Of a stretch of DNA of 64,000 nt, positions 50,015 to 62,800 are shown piece by piece (within the stretch, counting starts at the first letter, position 1; each line of letters opens with the position of its first letter). The notes below the pieces were generated by a model. It was given only the letters and a program-made list of their open reading frames with translations. It made no database searches and was not told where the DNA came from. The DNA comes from Achaetomium macrosporum (Eukaryota > Ascomycota > Sordariomycetes > Sordariales > Chaetomiaceae). Made by a program: the position numbers and the translations under genes. The stretch is taken from NCBI GenBank assembly GCA_033296875.1, contig MU860012.1, positions 124,001 through 188,000 of the forward strand, given 5' to 3'.

Positions 50015-50407
50015 AATCATTGAGTCCTTCCTTTCAGGTTTCCTTTAGGTTTTTGGGTAGGGATGAGTAACGTTGCTATGTACAAATATGGGAGGTCGGG
50101 TAGTGATACGTGTTACCGGCCGGCGGCCCTTTGATTGAGTTGTTCATGGGTATAAATACGCGGAGGAGTCTGGACATAGCGTATACATCGTCTTCGATAC
50201 TTCGGCAGGCAAAGAAGTGTTACTGCCTAACGTCCCTCCGCGCTACTATGGATAGAAAGCTCAAGGTGCATACCTACCTTATATGCCTCACAATTTCCTC
50301 CGTCGCAATCACGACTCAACCGGTCGGCGTAGAATCACCCGATGCACGACCCAAGTATAAGCACATATTATCTTGATTTAGTTGTATGAGCTACCCAGCT
50401 CAGATTC

Positions 50408-50441
<34 letters not shown>

Positions 50442-50932
50442 GCTACACATACATACATATATACCCGACACTGCTTCGCCAAACCCCCATAGGATGCCGC
50501 CTGCCTCCTTGGTATTCCGCAAGGCCCGTCCGGGTTCCGTAACCGCAAACCATAAGGGTATCATCCATGCGCACGCCATACCGTGAAAAAACGCCAAGGA
50601 CCCATCCGGGGAAGTGATCGAGAGTAACTCCAACACAAGAACAACCGTGAAACGACCACCAATGCCCTCCCATAGACCATAGACTAGTCCCGTGGTTTGG
50701 GCTATTCATCATCAAGCCCAGAGCCAGAAAGACCGCTGTCCCAAAACGTCAGAACAAGGCCTGAGGTCCACCTGGGGTAAGCCTTATTTGCGAGCTGCAG
50801 CCGAAATAAACGGGAAGGGGGTCGAGAAAAGAGAATCCGGTTGTGATGTAACACTCAACAGGTAGGTCAAACTCCAAACAAACGCAGCAACTCCTCCAAG
50901 GCACGCCCAATAACGCCTCGAAGAAAATCCCC
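50015..50932. other. Convergent intergenic region with microsatellite
   Basis: 0.9 kb between the glycine-zipper gene (+) and the unknown fungal gene (-). Apart from the TGT repeat, no feature is supported. Confidence 0.6.
50408..50442 (+). repeat. (TGT)n microsatellite
   Basis: About 11.7 uninterrupted TGT units in intergenic DNA, followed by CATA-type repeats to ~50463. Confidence 0.95.
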
Positions 50933-53233
50933 TTACTCGTTCTGCTGCTCATACGCGGCAGGATCCATCCCGCCAGCCGCAGCAGCAGCACGCGAGTTGC
51001 TCCGATGAATCTGAGTCGTGCCCGTGGTCCCCCACCAGCCATTAGTATCGCCGCCGCCGCCCTGCTGCCTAGGGCTCCTGCTGTTGCGCATGGTCATCGA
51101 AGTAGCCGCAGCCGCAGCGGCAACCGAAGTCGAAATGCCCGCGGTCTGCTCCTGCCCCTGCAGCTGCTCCTGCTTCGCCAGCATACGCTCGCGCTCGATA
51201 GCGGCCTTGAAAAACGCAAAGATCTCGGCCAGCTTGATCTGCTGGTCCTCTGGGCAGCCGAGGATGTTGAACAGGCTCTGGGAGTCGAGCAGCTGCTTGG
51301 CCACCACCGTATCGGGCTGGCAGAAGGTGCGGATGCGCAGGACGCGCGCGTTGGCCTTCATGGTGTCGATGATCCCCAAGAGCGCCGTGGTCGCCGCCAC
51401 GCGCGAGTAGAACTTGAAGTCGTACACGTGCATGCGCACCAGGTCCAGCTGCGTCTCCAGGTCGTAGCGGAACCCGACCACCTTGGGCCGCCCCTTGCGC
51501 TGCCACTCCTCGGCCACCTTCTTGAGCCGGTCCGCCTCCAGCCGGCCCGCGTTGAACTGCGCCGTGATGTAGTCGTTGAGCGCCGTCGCCAGCGCGAACT
51601 CGAGCTCGCAGTACAGCAGGCTCTGCTCGCGCGGGCTGAGCGAGATGGCGAGCCCGCGCGAGGCCGGCTGGCGGCTGCTCTTGTCTTTGTCGGATTCGCG
51701 CGATTTGCGCTGGGCGCGGTTGTCGGCTCCTGCGTCGGAGATCTGCGAAAAGCTGTTAGTGTTCTGATTGTATGTATTAGAAGCTGTGTGGGATTTGCTT
51801 GCCATCTCCTTTGCCTTCTTGACAAGGTTGCCGAGGAAGCCGCCTGCTCGGGTCGGGGAGGCTGTCGGCGCGGGCTTGGAGGTATTCTCGAGCCATCCGC
51901 CCTCGCCGATCATAGTCTTGGAAGCCATTCTGATAGCCGGTCTCTGGGGGAGCAGGGGCGCCAGGGGGTTGTAGGTGGCCTCTGCTCCGGTGGACGCTTC
52001 ATCTGCGGCTCCGTTCTTCTCGAATCCCGCGGAACCCTTGTCCATTTTCTCGGCGTACTCTTGGAGAATGCTGACATGCTTGGGTTCATTCTGCTTGTGG
52101 ATACGGAGAGGGCTGATGCGGGACGGATGGCGCTCTTTACCTGAATCCTGGGAGTAGGCCGAGGAGGAAGATCCTTCCCACGGCTGAGGCTGGTTAGGGT
52201 CGCGCACGGGTGAAGCATTTCTCTCGAGCGGGCGATGGACGATAATCGGGGGGTTAATGTCGGCCTGCTGCCTTGCGTAATACCGAGCAATGTCCGTGTC
52301 AATAGGAGGCGGGTGCCCTCTCACCGCGCGTTTGGCTGCGCGGCTCGGGGTGCCATGAGCTGTTGGCGCATGCCGATCGTTGAAGCGAGTCCCCTGTCCC
52401 TTGCTCGGCGATTTACTTGCATTGCCGACCTCGATACCCTGGCGGATGCGCTGGCCCTCTGGGGTCTTGATTAAGCCGGATTTGACCGGGGAAAGAGAAC
52501 GCGCGCGGGAGCGTGTATTGGTAGTCGACGGACCCATCTTGGCTGGGGACCGGGCTCGCATGCTCGGCGCCGCATTCTGCTCGGTGGTTCTCAGGGGGTC
52601 GGTGTCCTGGGCTGTATTTCTGGGCCTGCCTCGAGTAAAGAGTTCATCCTCGCCCTCCGAGGACAACCTGGGAGCGGTCAGCATGAGAGTCGCGAAGTCA
52701 CCAGCGGTTCCAGGCACTTACGCCGCCGTCAGTTTATCCATCTGAGAGTCAGTCAAGCTAAGCTGCAGCACGTGAGATCCCTTCTTGCGTCGGGACGATG
52801 GCGAACGCTCTCGGAACGAAGTAGAAAGGGGGATGAGGTTTCCTCGAATTGCGGAGTCGCCGGGCATCCGATGATGCTCTCGATCCGAATTGCCCATGAT
52901 GTCCTGATTTTCAGTATGGTTGCTTTCGATAGCCTGCCCCAGATTAGGTTCAGATAAGGAGAGAAAAGTGCTGTCGGTCAAGATGGTCGACTTACAGCAA
53001 GACGAGGGGCGTGTCCGGGAGCAGTGGTGGCCTCTTCGGGTAGATTCACGATCCAGTCTGCAGTGCGAAGTGTCGTGTAGCTTTGCTCTGCCGTAAAGTC
53101 GGTCAGAAACGGTCTTGCTAGGATGTACATGCTGTTTGGTGATGTCTTGCGACTCACCACTAACTCGTCGAGTTTGCATCTCTGCATAAGATTGAGGAGC
53201 TGCCATGATATCTGTACTAGATGAACCTTCCAT
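50933..53233 (-). CDS. Fungal protein of unknown function (Ser/Pro-rich with helical C-terminal domain)
   Basis: Exons (minus) 53233-53158, 53117-52996, 52933-52722 and 52667-50933 join in phase and give up to 714 residues. Supporting joins are VSG/ARPFLTDFTAEQSY and QMDKLTAA/LSSEGEDELFTRG. Residues to ~370 are disordered with SP/RS motifs (MRARSPAKMGPS, RSRARSLSPVK), typical kinase-target sequence. The C-terminal domain (~475-640) is helical and looks conserved (SLLYCELEFALATALNDYIT, VVGFRYDLETQLDLVRMHVY, FKFYSRVAATTALLGIIDTM). The tail is Gln/Ala-rich. No named domain recognised. An in-frame ATG at 53206 is an alternative start. A stop-free 60-nt GC-AG intron may lie at 51743-51802, which would shorten the protein to 694. 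Confidence 0.72.
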
Positions 53234-56200
53234 GCTGTCAGCTGGGGCCTCTACAATAGCTATAATGGCTATTGTTGAACGAGAATAGGAGTTTGGGATG
53301 GTGGGACTGAAGAGGTTAGGTACCGGTAGGCGGGCGATACTGAGACACTCGGGGAAGGGAGCTCCCACTGGACGACATCGATCTCAGAAGAAAGGGCCCA
53401 AGTTCGCTCGGGAGGCCAGAGGCGCGTTGGTGGAGAGGTTCATCCGTCGTGTTTTCAGCCATGCCACGGTATTTTTGCCACCAGCTGGCACGCGCGGAAA
53501 ATTCAAAGTTGCTGTTCGATGCAGTCGGGTGTTCTGGGGCAGTGTGGATTTGGGGGATGGCAGCGCAAGCAGTCTCGTACCTGGAGCGCCTCTCAGCAAT
53601 TCGCCAACCTTCCCAGCTGGCTCTTCCCCGTCCGGCCTGAACAGGATGCGCGGCCGTGGCATGTGACCACACCACCGTTCATGCGAGCAACTTGGATTCG
53701 GAAACGTAGACCAGGCGTCTGCCTCCAGCATAAACAGCACTCGCGGTCCAGAGGTGTTGCGCCCTCGCAGGACCAACCCTGGCGCGTTTTCGGTTTCTTT
53801 GCTCAGCAATGAGGAATCTGCTCCCACGATCGTCAGAACAAAACAATCAAGTCAAAACTCAAGGCAGGGGACCGAACTTACCTCCGGCTCGCTCAACATA
53901 TTCTTGATGACGGTCGGCAACAGCATTCTCATCCTTTTGCCGCGGCGTCCCGACTACCGTTAACGCTGAAGCGCTTCGAACCGTCACCAGCATTGACCTC
54001 CCTGGCCGAACGGCCATCTGCCTCGCAAGGCCTATCTCATGGATGGACTGGACAGATTGGCGCGGATCGTATTCCATCCTGTCGACTTTACCGGCTGGGT
54101 TTTCAGCCGCTTTGAAGAAATATACGAAGGATTTCGAAAAATGAATGAGCAAAGGAAGTCTTCAACGCCGCCCTACGCTTTGTCTGTCGTCAGGAGCGCA
54201 TTGAGCAATGTTCTTGCCGCCCTAGCCGGTTGTGATCGCAACGAGTGAAAAGAGCAACTTGCGGTTGTTTTCAGCACGACGAAAGGGTGAAGGAAGTTCG
54301 GAGCGGAGGAGTTGTATGGGAAACATGTGCGCGCGCGCGGGTCCGCAGGAAGATGAGATCGAGAGAGCCTCCGACCACTCATGCGCCTCGATTCTCGGCG
54401 GTCGACGACAGTCGACAGCACGACTGGCGGACTGGCATGATAGGGCAGACTCTCGGCACTGCGCCCACCACTTCATGCGAGCACTACCGCATCGACAGCA
54501 CGGCCTGAAATATCAGAGGAACGGGATACGCAGAAAGGGGAAGGTCCGGAACCATTGAAACCCGTCTTTTGACAGCCAACAAGGAAGTAAGTGACAGCCA
54601 CATCACAGCCCAAGATAACCTCCTTTCCATCTCGTTTCCGCCAGGGAAGCCCTCTACCTGTTCCAAAGGGCAGCCAGCAGTTACTACTAAGGAGGTTAGA
54701 TGACAGAAGCAGCCACGGCCCTCACAAATCGCGGCAGTGAGTGTGTCCTGGGAGAAAACGACAGATCTTTGTCCTTGCTGCCAATCTGAATTTGACAGAT
54801 GGCTATTGCAATGTGCTCTCCTGAACGAAGGGGACTAGGTAGAAATTCAGACAAGAACAAAAAGCGACCATGGATGACCATGTCCACCGAGCTTTCCTCG
54901 AATATCGACTAGCATTGCTGTACCATGACCGGCCGAGAGAGAAGTACGGTTGTCAGGTCATAACCAGCGATATCTGGGCATCTTTCAACTCGCCACCTAG
55001 GTCTTCAGGCGATCGGTGAGTAAGCCCTTCATCTGATGAGTACACATCACTGGGAGTCGATATAATCCCTCAGTGCCGTTGCTGAGCAACACACCACTGG
55101 TCGTGCCCCAACCCCGAGGCATCCCATCTATTCCGTAGGCGACACAGCCCGTCGATGACCGGGCGCCGGGTCCCGCGGATATGGACTATCATCCCTCCCG
55201 ACATGGCGATAGCAACCGAGGAAACAGGATTGATTGAAATCCCATGGGATTGCACCGGAACTCAGTGGCATGTTAGGAGCGGCCTCATTCTTTCTCGTGT
55301 CAGCGAGCAAATGATTGAATCTTCCCCGGAGCATACTGAGCCCGTCGTCTGTTCTTCTTCCTGTGGGCCAGCCGTTTCTAGAACCGATATTGGCGAAGCG
55401 TAGACTTGTGCTCTGGGTGCTCCGGGGTGCTAACCGTACGTCGTTGCCATGCGGCTCAGATCAGGGTCGTCGGACCCCGGCTATGCAGACAAGGGTCCTC
55501 TTCCACGACCGGGGGTGTGGACACTGCCCCACAATCGAAGTCCGCCGGCTGGAAGAGACGGCAGCGCCGACCACAGTACGGAGTATGGCCCGCTGATTCA
55601 AACGGCCAATGGCAGCAAAATGTCGAGCTCTCTTCGCGTGTCCGACCTGTCCGTGGTCCCGTGGAGCGAGAGAGCCGCAAGAACTGGAAAGCTGACAAGC
55701 AAACCGCTCCCGACATTCCCAGCCGTGAGCAGCCCCACAACGGCCCCGCCGCTCATTCCCGTGTTTAAGTCCCGACGATCCCCCTCACCCCGAGGCAGGT
55801 CAAACCCCAGCTTCTTCAGCAGCGAATTCTCGAAATCTGAGCGAAATTGGCTGCGCGCCAACGCCGCAGCATGCCGGCGTGTCGCCCGAGACCATGCCTC
55901 GGACCCACACCAGCCCGAGTACCCGTGTAGTGTAGGCTGGAGCTCGAAAGTTCCTTGCTGACTGGCTCGACTTGATGCTGGCCTCGCCCTCGCCCTCTGC
56001 TTCGACCCCGAGCCAGGCCCTAGCCTAGATCTTCCCGAAGTGCTTGCCGCGCCTGCTAGGTCGCGCCATTCCTAGCGTATCTCCAGTTGTTGGCCATGTG
56101 CTTGATAGGTTCTTTTTATGACGTGCTGGAGTTCTAATCTGGCCTTCGGATCTCGACCCGGTTCTTGGGAGCTTGGACCCGCCGGTGTTCATTAATACAG

Positions 56201-56366
56201 TCCGAACCTCCCCAGGCCGCTGTATGATCGGCCCATTCTTCACTCCAAACCATTCGAGCTTCCCATTTTCCATCTTGAGATACCCAGTGCTCCTGCTTTT
56301 TCCGGTTTTGTTTTTTACATTCGAATTGCTCTTGGTCCAGGTATTCGGAGATAGCGTATAGAAGCC
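53234..56366. other. 3.1-kb region without a convincing gene
   Basis: Between the divergent unknown-protein gene and the flavin monooxygenase gene. The longest ATG frame is 55449-55961 (+, 170 codons), Ser/Pro/Arg-rich, with no domain and overlapped by minus-strand frames of similar quality. No transposase or reverse-transcriptase motif is visible. It may hold long promoters, a non-coding transcript or an eroded gene. Confidence 0.5.
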
Positions 56367-58472
56367 ATGGCTACGCATACGGATAGACACCCAAGCGCGA
56401 GCCACTATGACATCGGTAAGATAAGCCAGTCAACTTCACGCTTGATAAAGACCACTGACAGGATAGGGCAGTCATTGTCGGTGCCGGCCCAGTTGGTCTG
56501 ATGCTGTCAACCTGCTTGGCAAGATGGGGCTACAAGATCAAGCACATTGATAACAGGGCGGAGCCGACCCCGACAGGCCGGGCCGACGGCATCCAGCCAC
56601 GCTCGCTCGACCTGCTCCGGAACATGGGGCTCAAGTCCGCCTTCATGGCCCACAAGCCCGCCCGCGTGTATGAGGTTGCCTTCTGGGACCCGCCGAAAGC
56701 CGGCAAGGGGATCGTCCGGACCGGCACCTGGCCTAGCTGCCCCAGCTTTATCGACGCGAGATACCCCTTCACCACGCTGCTTCACCAGGGCCATATTGAG
56801 CGTGTGTTCATCGCCGACCTCGAGAAGAACGGCGTCAGGATCCAGCGGCCGTGGACCATCAGGGGCTTCACCTCGAACGAGAAGGCGGATCCGGAGTACC
56901 CCGTCACCGTCAATCTGGAGCACGTCGACGGCACGGCCAAGGAGACCGTCAAGGCAAAGTACCTGTTTGGTGGCGAGGGTGCGCGGTCATTTATCCGCGA
57001 GCAGCTGGGGATTGGCATCAAGCACAAGGACCCAATTGCCTACGTGTGGGGTGTCATGGACGGCGTCGTCAAAACGGATTTCCCTGATATCAAGGTATAC
57101 TCAGACTTTCATTCCCAAAGTAAGAAGACTCTGAATGCTAACACAAGTGCAGATGAAATGCAACATCCACTCCGAGCATGGCTCCATGATGGTTATCCCG
57201 CGGGAGAACAACATGGTCCGCCTCTATATCCAGATAGCCTCCTCGACCGACCCTGACTTCCACCCGCGCAAGACCGCGACCGCCGAGGAGGTCCAGGCGT
57301 CCGCCAAGCGGATCTTGCAGCCGTACTCAATCGAGTGGGAGAGGGTAGAGTGGTACTCGGTCTACCCCATCGGCCAGGGTATTTCTGACAAATACACCCT
57401 GGATCACCGGGTGTTCCTGGGCGGCGACGCTTGCCATACCCACAGCGTGAGTCCCGTCGTCAGAGTTCGTGCTGGTCAGTTCGTTGAAGCTAACCCCAGA
57501 TTCTAGCCCAAGGCCGGCCAGGGCATGAACACAGCCTTTCTAGACGCTCTAAACCTCGCATGGAAGATCCACGCCGTCGAGGCCGGCTTTGCCCGCCGCA
57601 GCCTTCTCGAGACGTACGAGCCGGAGCGCAAAGACGTCGCCGAGACCCTTCTGGCATTCGACAACAAGTACGCCAAGCTCTTCTCCCAGCGGCCCCCCTC
57701 CGGCAACGAAGTCGCCGCCGCGTCAGCCAACACCCACACCGAAAACGAATTCGTCAAGACATTCAAAGAATCCTGCGAGTTCACCAGCGGCTACGGCGTC
57801 TTCTACAAAGCCAACGCCCTGAACTGGTCCCCCTCCCACCCCGCCCAATCCCACCTCATCCTCCCCCCAGAAACATCCCACACGAAGCTCGTCCCGGGCC
57901 GGCTCTTCATCAACGCCGACGTGACCCGCGTAGTCGACGCCAACGTCGTGCACCTAGAACAAGAAATCCCGCTCAACGGCGCCTTCCGCCTCTTCATCTT
58001 CGCGGGGCAACCCTCCCTCGCCACCTCCCGTGCCGCCCTGCGCGACCTCGCCTTCCACCTCTCCAAGCCGCAATCTTTCTACTCGGCCTACACCCGCCGG
58101 GACATCCACTCCGTCTCCCACCACGAGCGCCACAACCCGCACTCCCACTTCTTCACGCTGTGCACCATCTTCGCCGCGCGCCGCCCCGACATCGAAATCG
58201 CGCGCGACGTGCCCTTCCCGCTGGCCGCGTACCGCGACCACGTGTATGCCGACGACCGGTGGGACCGGCGGGCGCCGCCCGGCGCCAAGGCGTGCGCGCA
58301 CGCCAAGATGGGGCTGGACGAGGAGCGCGGCGGGGTGGTGGTGGTGCGGCCGGACGGGTATGTGGGGTTCGTGGTGGCGCTGGAGGAGGGGAGTGGCACG
58401 GTGGATGCGCTGAATGCGTACTTTGGGGCGTTTTGCAGCAAGAGGCTTGGGGAGACGCGGGCGGTGCTTTGA
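56367..58472 (+). CDS. Phenol hydroxylase-type FAD monooxygenase
   Basis: Group A flavoprotein hydroxylase, presumably NADPH-dependent on an aromatic substrate. Exons 56367-56415, 56472-57094, 57153-57446 and 57507-58472 give 643 residues in phase, the usual length for phenol 2-monooxygenase. Joining exons 1 and 2 gives HYDIVIVGAGPVGLML, the FAD GxGxxG site. GGEGARSFIREQLG occupies the 'DG' motif position, but with Glu in place of the usual Asp. FLGGDACHTHSPKAGQGMNT is the GD flavin-binding motif, split by intron 3. The C-terminal ~180 residues (GRLFINADVTRVVDANVVHL onward) are the thioredoxin-like dimerisation domain of this family. It stands alone, with no aromatic-degradation cluster in view. 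The substrate is unknown. Confidence 0.9.
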
Positions 58473-59871
58473 GGACGGGGGCTGGGTGGTGATAAGAGGT
58501 GGATACTAGGTATATCAATGATTGTTATGATGATGATGATGATGATTGTTTAGCGCGCGTGTGCGGTGTTAAATGGGCGGGGAGGGTTCTAGAGTGGTAG
58601 ACGGGAGGATGAGGTTGGAAGAGGGAGAGAGACAGAGACTTTCAGTCCTTTTGAAGGGTTCCTGAACCGTAGATATCTCAATCTAGTGCATGTACATAGC
58701 CTCCTTATATATTTCTTTGCTTCTGTGTAACTCCATAACATAGAGACCACGTTCTGCTCTACGGATGGCTTGTAGCGAGCTGCGACTGGTATACGTCGTA
58801 AAGGTGAAACATGGTCTGGTCCATGTACCACCTTTTACAAGCTAGTACCATAGGTAACCACATGTGCCAGCGTTTCTCTGCCCTTTGACTCACCAGGCTA
58901 TAACCCGTTCTCGTAGTCCACGACGAATCCGGGCTCTGCAATGTCTCGTTTGTGCTCCTGATTTCAACACTGCGAAGCTTTGGCTGCTGCTCACAAGGTA
59001 TACCAGAGTACGGCAGGACATCCATGTTAGATGAGAGCGTGGCGCTGATAATGTCGAGCGAATACATGGTACACCATATATGCTTTTCTCGCAATAACAC
59101 GTAAAATAATGGCAGGAGCATTTTGCTCATGCATGATCTTCACTGAAACGTAAGGAATCTGGCCAGGGATGGTCTGGGTTGACGAGTTCACGGTCACCAT
59201 CTCCCGTCTCTGATTTTCATCTCCATCTTCATTTTGATCTACGGAGACTCGAAAACATCCGCTAGATTGAACCTCGCTGAGTGACATCCACTGAATACCT
59301 TTAACTCCATTGAGGTATCGAGATGGCTGAATAAGAAATCATTTGCAAGAGAATCCGCCCTTCCCACCTTCTTTCCCCTTGTATGCCCTCCATGCGCCAA
59401 ATTCCAAGTAGATCGATGCGTCTGTCTGTGTCTGCGTGCGTTTGCTCGTGTAATATCAGTGTGTCGTAGTGGGAGAAGAACAAGCCCAGCAATATTCCAG
59501 CCCCCACAATCTGGTACTTTGTGCCTGTTGTCTAGCAGGCTAGCAGACTAGCAGATGGCTAGTCATCGCCTGTCCACCGTGCTGTGCTGCTCGAATCCAG
59601 CCGATTTTCATCAATTCCATTTCAACTGAGAGGGGAGGGTGCTTGAGGGAATAAACACACCCAAGCGGTGCGCTCGCTTGCATGGCAGAAGCAACAACCA
59701 ACAAAAAGTAAAGGAAGAAAAGCGGACAGTTCAGGGCACGAACTAGTCAAATCATCACAATGAAAATAAACAAGGCAAGTGTAGAATGCCGCCAGATCCA
59801 GTCAACATGATCATGCTCGTCTCCCAACCCGGATTTCATCACTCATCGAGTCTCACTTCTTCTGCGACAGC
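58473..59871. other. Convergent intergenic region with small repeats
   Basis: 1.4 kb between the monooxygenase and the Zn2Cys6 gene. It holds an (ATG)n run at ~58527-58546 and three tandem 8-mers (CTAGCAGR) at 59532-59555. Otherwise nothing; probably includes a long 3' UTR. Confidence 0.6.
59532..59555 (+). repeat. Three tandem copies of CTAGCAGR
   Basis: CTAGCAGG, CTAGCAGA, CTAGCAGA back to back in non-coding DNA. Confidence 0.85.
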
Positions 59872-62800
59872 CTATCCCATGTGATGACTCGCCCCCATCA
59901 TTCCGCCCTCAAATACCAAGCCACTCAGGGCATCCCCTGGTAAAAACCAAGGCGGCACCATGTCGCTCTGCAGGCCAAGCACGTCAAACGTGACCTCCTG
60001 GCTGTTGAACGTGATTATGTCGTTGATTGGATTCAGGCCCATGTACGAATATGACCCAGATACGAGACCACTTTGTGCAAAGTCTGCTTCGTAGTCATGG
60101 TTGTTGCTGGTGTCGTTACTGTTGTTGTTGTGATCGACACTGCTTTCGTGGTGGCTGAGGTGATGATTGTGGTTGTGATCATGGCCGTACGCCACATTCT
60201 GTTGGGCCATGCCAGAATCTGTGGGCGTGCTGGAGGACGAGCGGTCGTGGGACATGGAGTCGTAGCTCGAGGGGTGGTGCGAGCCGTGGCTGTAAGATGT
60301 GTAGCTGTGCAGGCCTTGGCTGGAACGGGACATGACCGTGTGGAGATGGAGCTTGGAATCGCGGCGTGGGCTGCTTTGGTCCAATTCGCCTGGCGATGGC
60401 GACTCATACTTCAACGGCGATTCATACTTCGACACTGGCTTCCCAATACCTGGCGATTGGGATAGCCGGCCTGTCTTGGACGGATGAGGCTGGTTACGCA
60501 CGTCTGAGAAGGTTGGCTGCAGATATGCGGGCGGGAAGGCAGGTGGCGTCTCTGGAAGGCTCTGGCGGATAGGATCGTAAATCATGTTGCCAGGGGGGGT
60601 TGCTGCCGATACCGGGACACTTGGTGGCGGGGGTGGTGGCGGCGGCGGCGGCGGGGGTGCAGAAGTGATCGAAGCAGAACTGGAGGCGCCCGGCTGAGCT
60701 GAGAGATTGGCCTGGTAAAGAACTGTAAGGTTGGAGTTGGGGGAATTCGTTGTGCCGGTGAGGGAATACGCGATGGCTGGAACATTTGGCGAGGATGGGT
60801 GCTCTAACCGGGGAAGGCGCCTCAACGATCCTCGCCGTGCTACCTTAAGGGCCTCGAACTCCTCGTTGGTAAACGTCTCACAGTCTTGGATGCCCTTCGC
60901 CTTCTGGTCCAGAACCGCGAGAATGTAGCCGACGCCGCCCCAGTATTGATGCAGTTGCCGAAGAGACTTGTAGCAGCGCTGGTAGTTCTGGTTGGCGGCG
61001 GATGCGAGGAGCGAGTGCTTCATCGGCCGCGTCTCATGACTCGAACTGTATCTCGAACTGGGCGTCTTGGCGTGATCGACTCTGAAATCGGGCGTCGGAG
61101 ACGTTTCGCGAGACGGGGGCTGTGAGGAATTGGCGACCGACTCCGTCAAGAAAGCGCATGCCGCAATGTAGATAGGCTGCGACGCAAACGGATTGCCAAC
61201 CAAGCTCTTGTAGTCGATCAACTCGGCGAAGGTAAGGATGTCGGCAATTGACTTCGCGCTTGACATGGATATCTCGCGAGTGTTTGGAAGCAGCTGGTGG
61301 AGGACGATGACCAGCGCATGGAACCAGAAATGCATGAGCATGAAGGTGGTACCTTGGTTCGCATTCACATATGCTTGGAAGTGTTGAGGGTCGAAGGTGA
61401 GGCGTCGGTCCTGCTTATGGTAGATTGCCATGAGGTCCCTCATCATAATGCGTAGGCTGTCCAGTTTCTCTTCGGTGAGGTTGTTGTTATCTCGGTTGTT
61501 GTTGAGGACGTCGGACACGCGCCCATACAAGTGGATGATCTCAATGAAGGGAGGAAATGGGTCGGGCCAACCGGAAACTGGGTCAACCGATGGTGGCGGG
61601 AGTGATAGCTCGAAGTCATCGTCTCGAAAGGTCACAGGCCTGCCTGTTCCAGACGAGATTACGCGGTCCAGAACAAAGACCGCCCAGAATGTATCGATAC
61701 GTTCTTGTTCCACCTCCAGTTGCTCCTGGGGACTAAGCGTCTCTTCCTCATCTTGCTTGTTGTCAGGTCCATCCGATCCGTCATTACCCCCGCGGCTCCA
61801 GTATCGGGTGTACCAAGGGTCGCGTTCTCCCTGATACTTGACACCCTCCATCCTGTGCAGTCCAAGATCAACAGCCATTCTGATGGCAATGCCGAGGTAC
61901 ATCCAGAGCGCGCTGTCCTGGTCGGCGCCGAACCGCTCATACGCCATCAGAAGGCACGCTTGGACGGTGCCAACTGATGGGCAGGGAAAGGTGTCGACAG
62001 TCGCGGCCTTTGCGCGTTGCGCAAAGACATGGCCATAGTCGGACCGCTTCACCTTGCCGTCGTGTTCATTAGTGAAGATCGCGTGGTCTGAGAATCGGGC
62101 AGCTAGCGCGCACACGGCATCGACCAGGATGGGCTCCAGCCTTTTCTCCTTTAGCATGCGTAGGAACCTTTCTTTTCTTAGAAACCGGTAGTTGCAGCCG
62201 AGATGGACGAAGAAGGTTTCCGCGAGCTGGATGATCAAGGGATGGACTGGGCCGGAGCTATTCGCGTCGTACACCGGCAAGTCCTCGAGTGTCTCCAAGA
62301 CGGTTTCATGATGTCCTGTGTGACCGTGAGGCATGCCGTAGCCGACCAGCGATCCCGAGGAGGTTGTGGAGAAGGAGTTGCCGCGGCTTTTTCGCCTGCT
62401 GCCGCGTTCCAGATTCACCACCATTTGCTTGAAGCCCGGAACTATGGCAGTGCGGCCGAAATACCGGAAGTAGGGCACGCGGCGGCATTCAAACTGAACT
62501 AGCGAGCGATTGCTTGGACCTCGGCTGTCCTCCGCATAAGACGCATTCTGTGCCACGTTGGGCCGCCTGACGGTCTCGGGCGAACCCTGCGGCTGCCTAT
62601 CATGCAGCTTGCCATCCTGATTCCAATCGTCGCCAGGTTCTCGCGATCGGCCTGGTGTGACTGTCGTGCTAGCAATAGAATTGTTCCTTGATATGGCGTC
62701 CTGGTCGACGAAGCCTGCCATCGGAGGCGGGACCTTGTTCTTCCGGCGGCGATGTTCCAGCTCGTTGTCGTCATCCTCGGCGTAGTGGTTATCAGGCCCA

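Noticed and set aside
55449..55961. 170-codon ATG frame, Ser/Pro/Arg-rich
   Set aside because: Composition is non-specific, opposite-strand frames are equally open, and no family resemblance was seen; left as an open question in the 3.1-kb gap.
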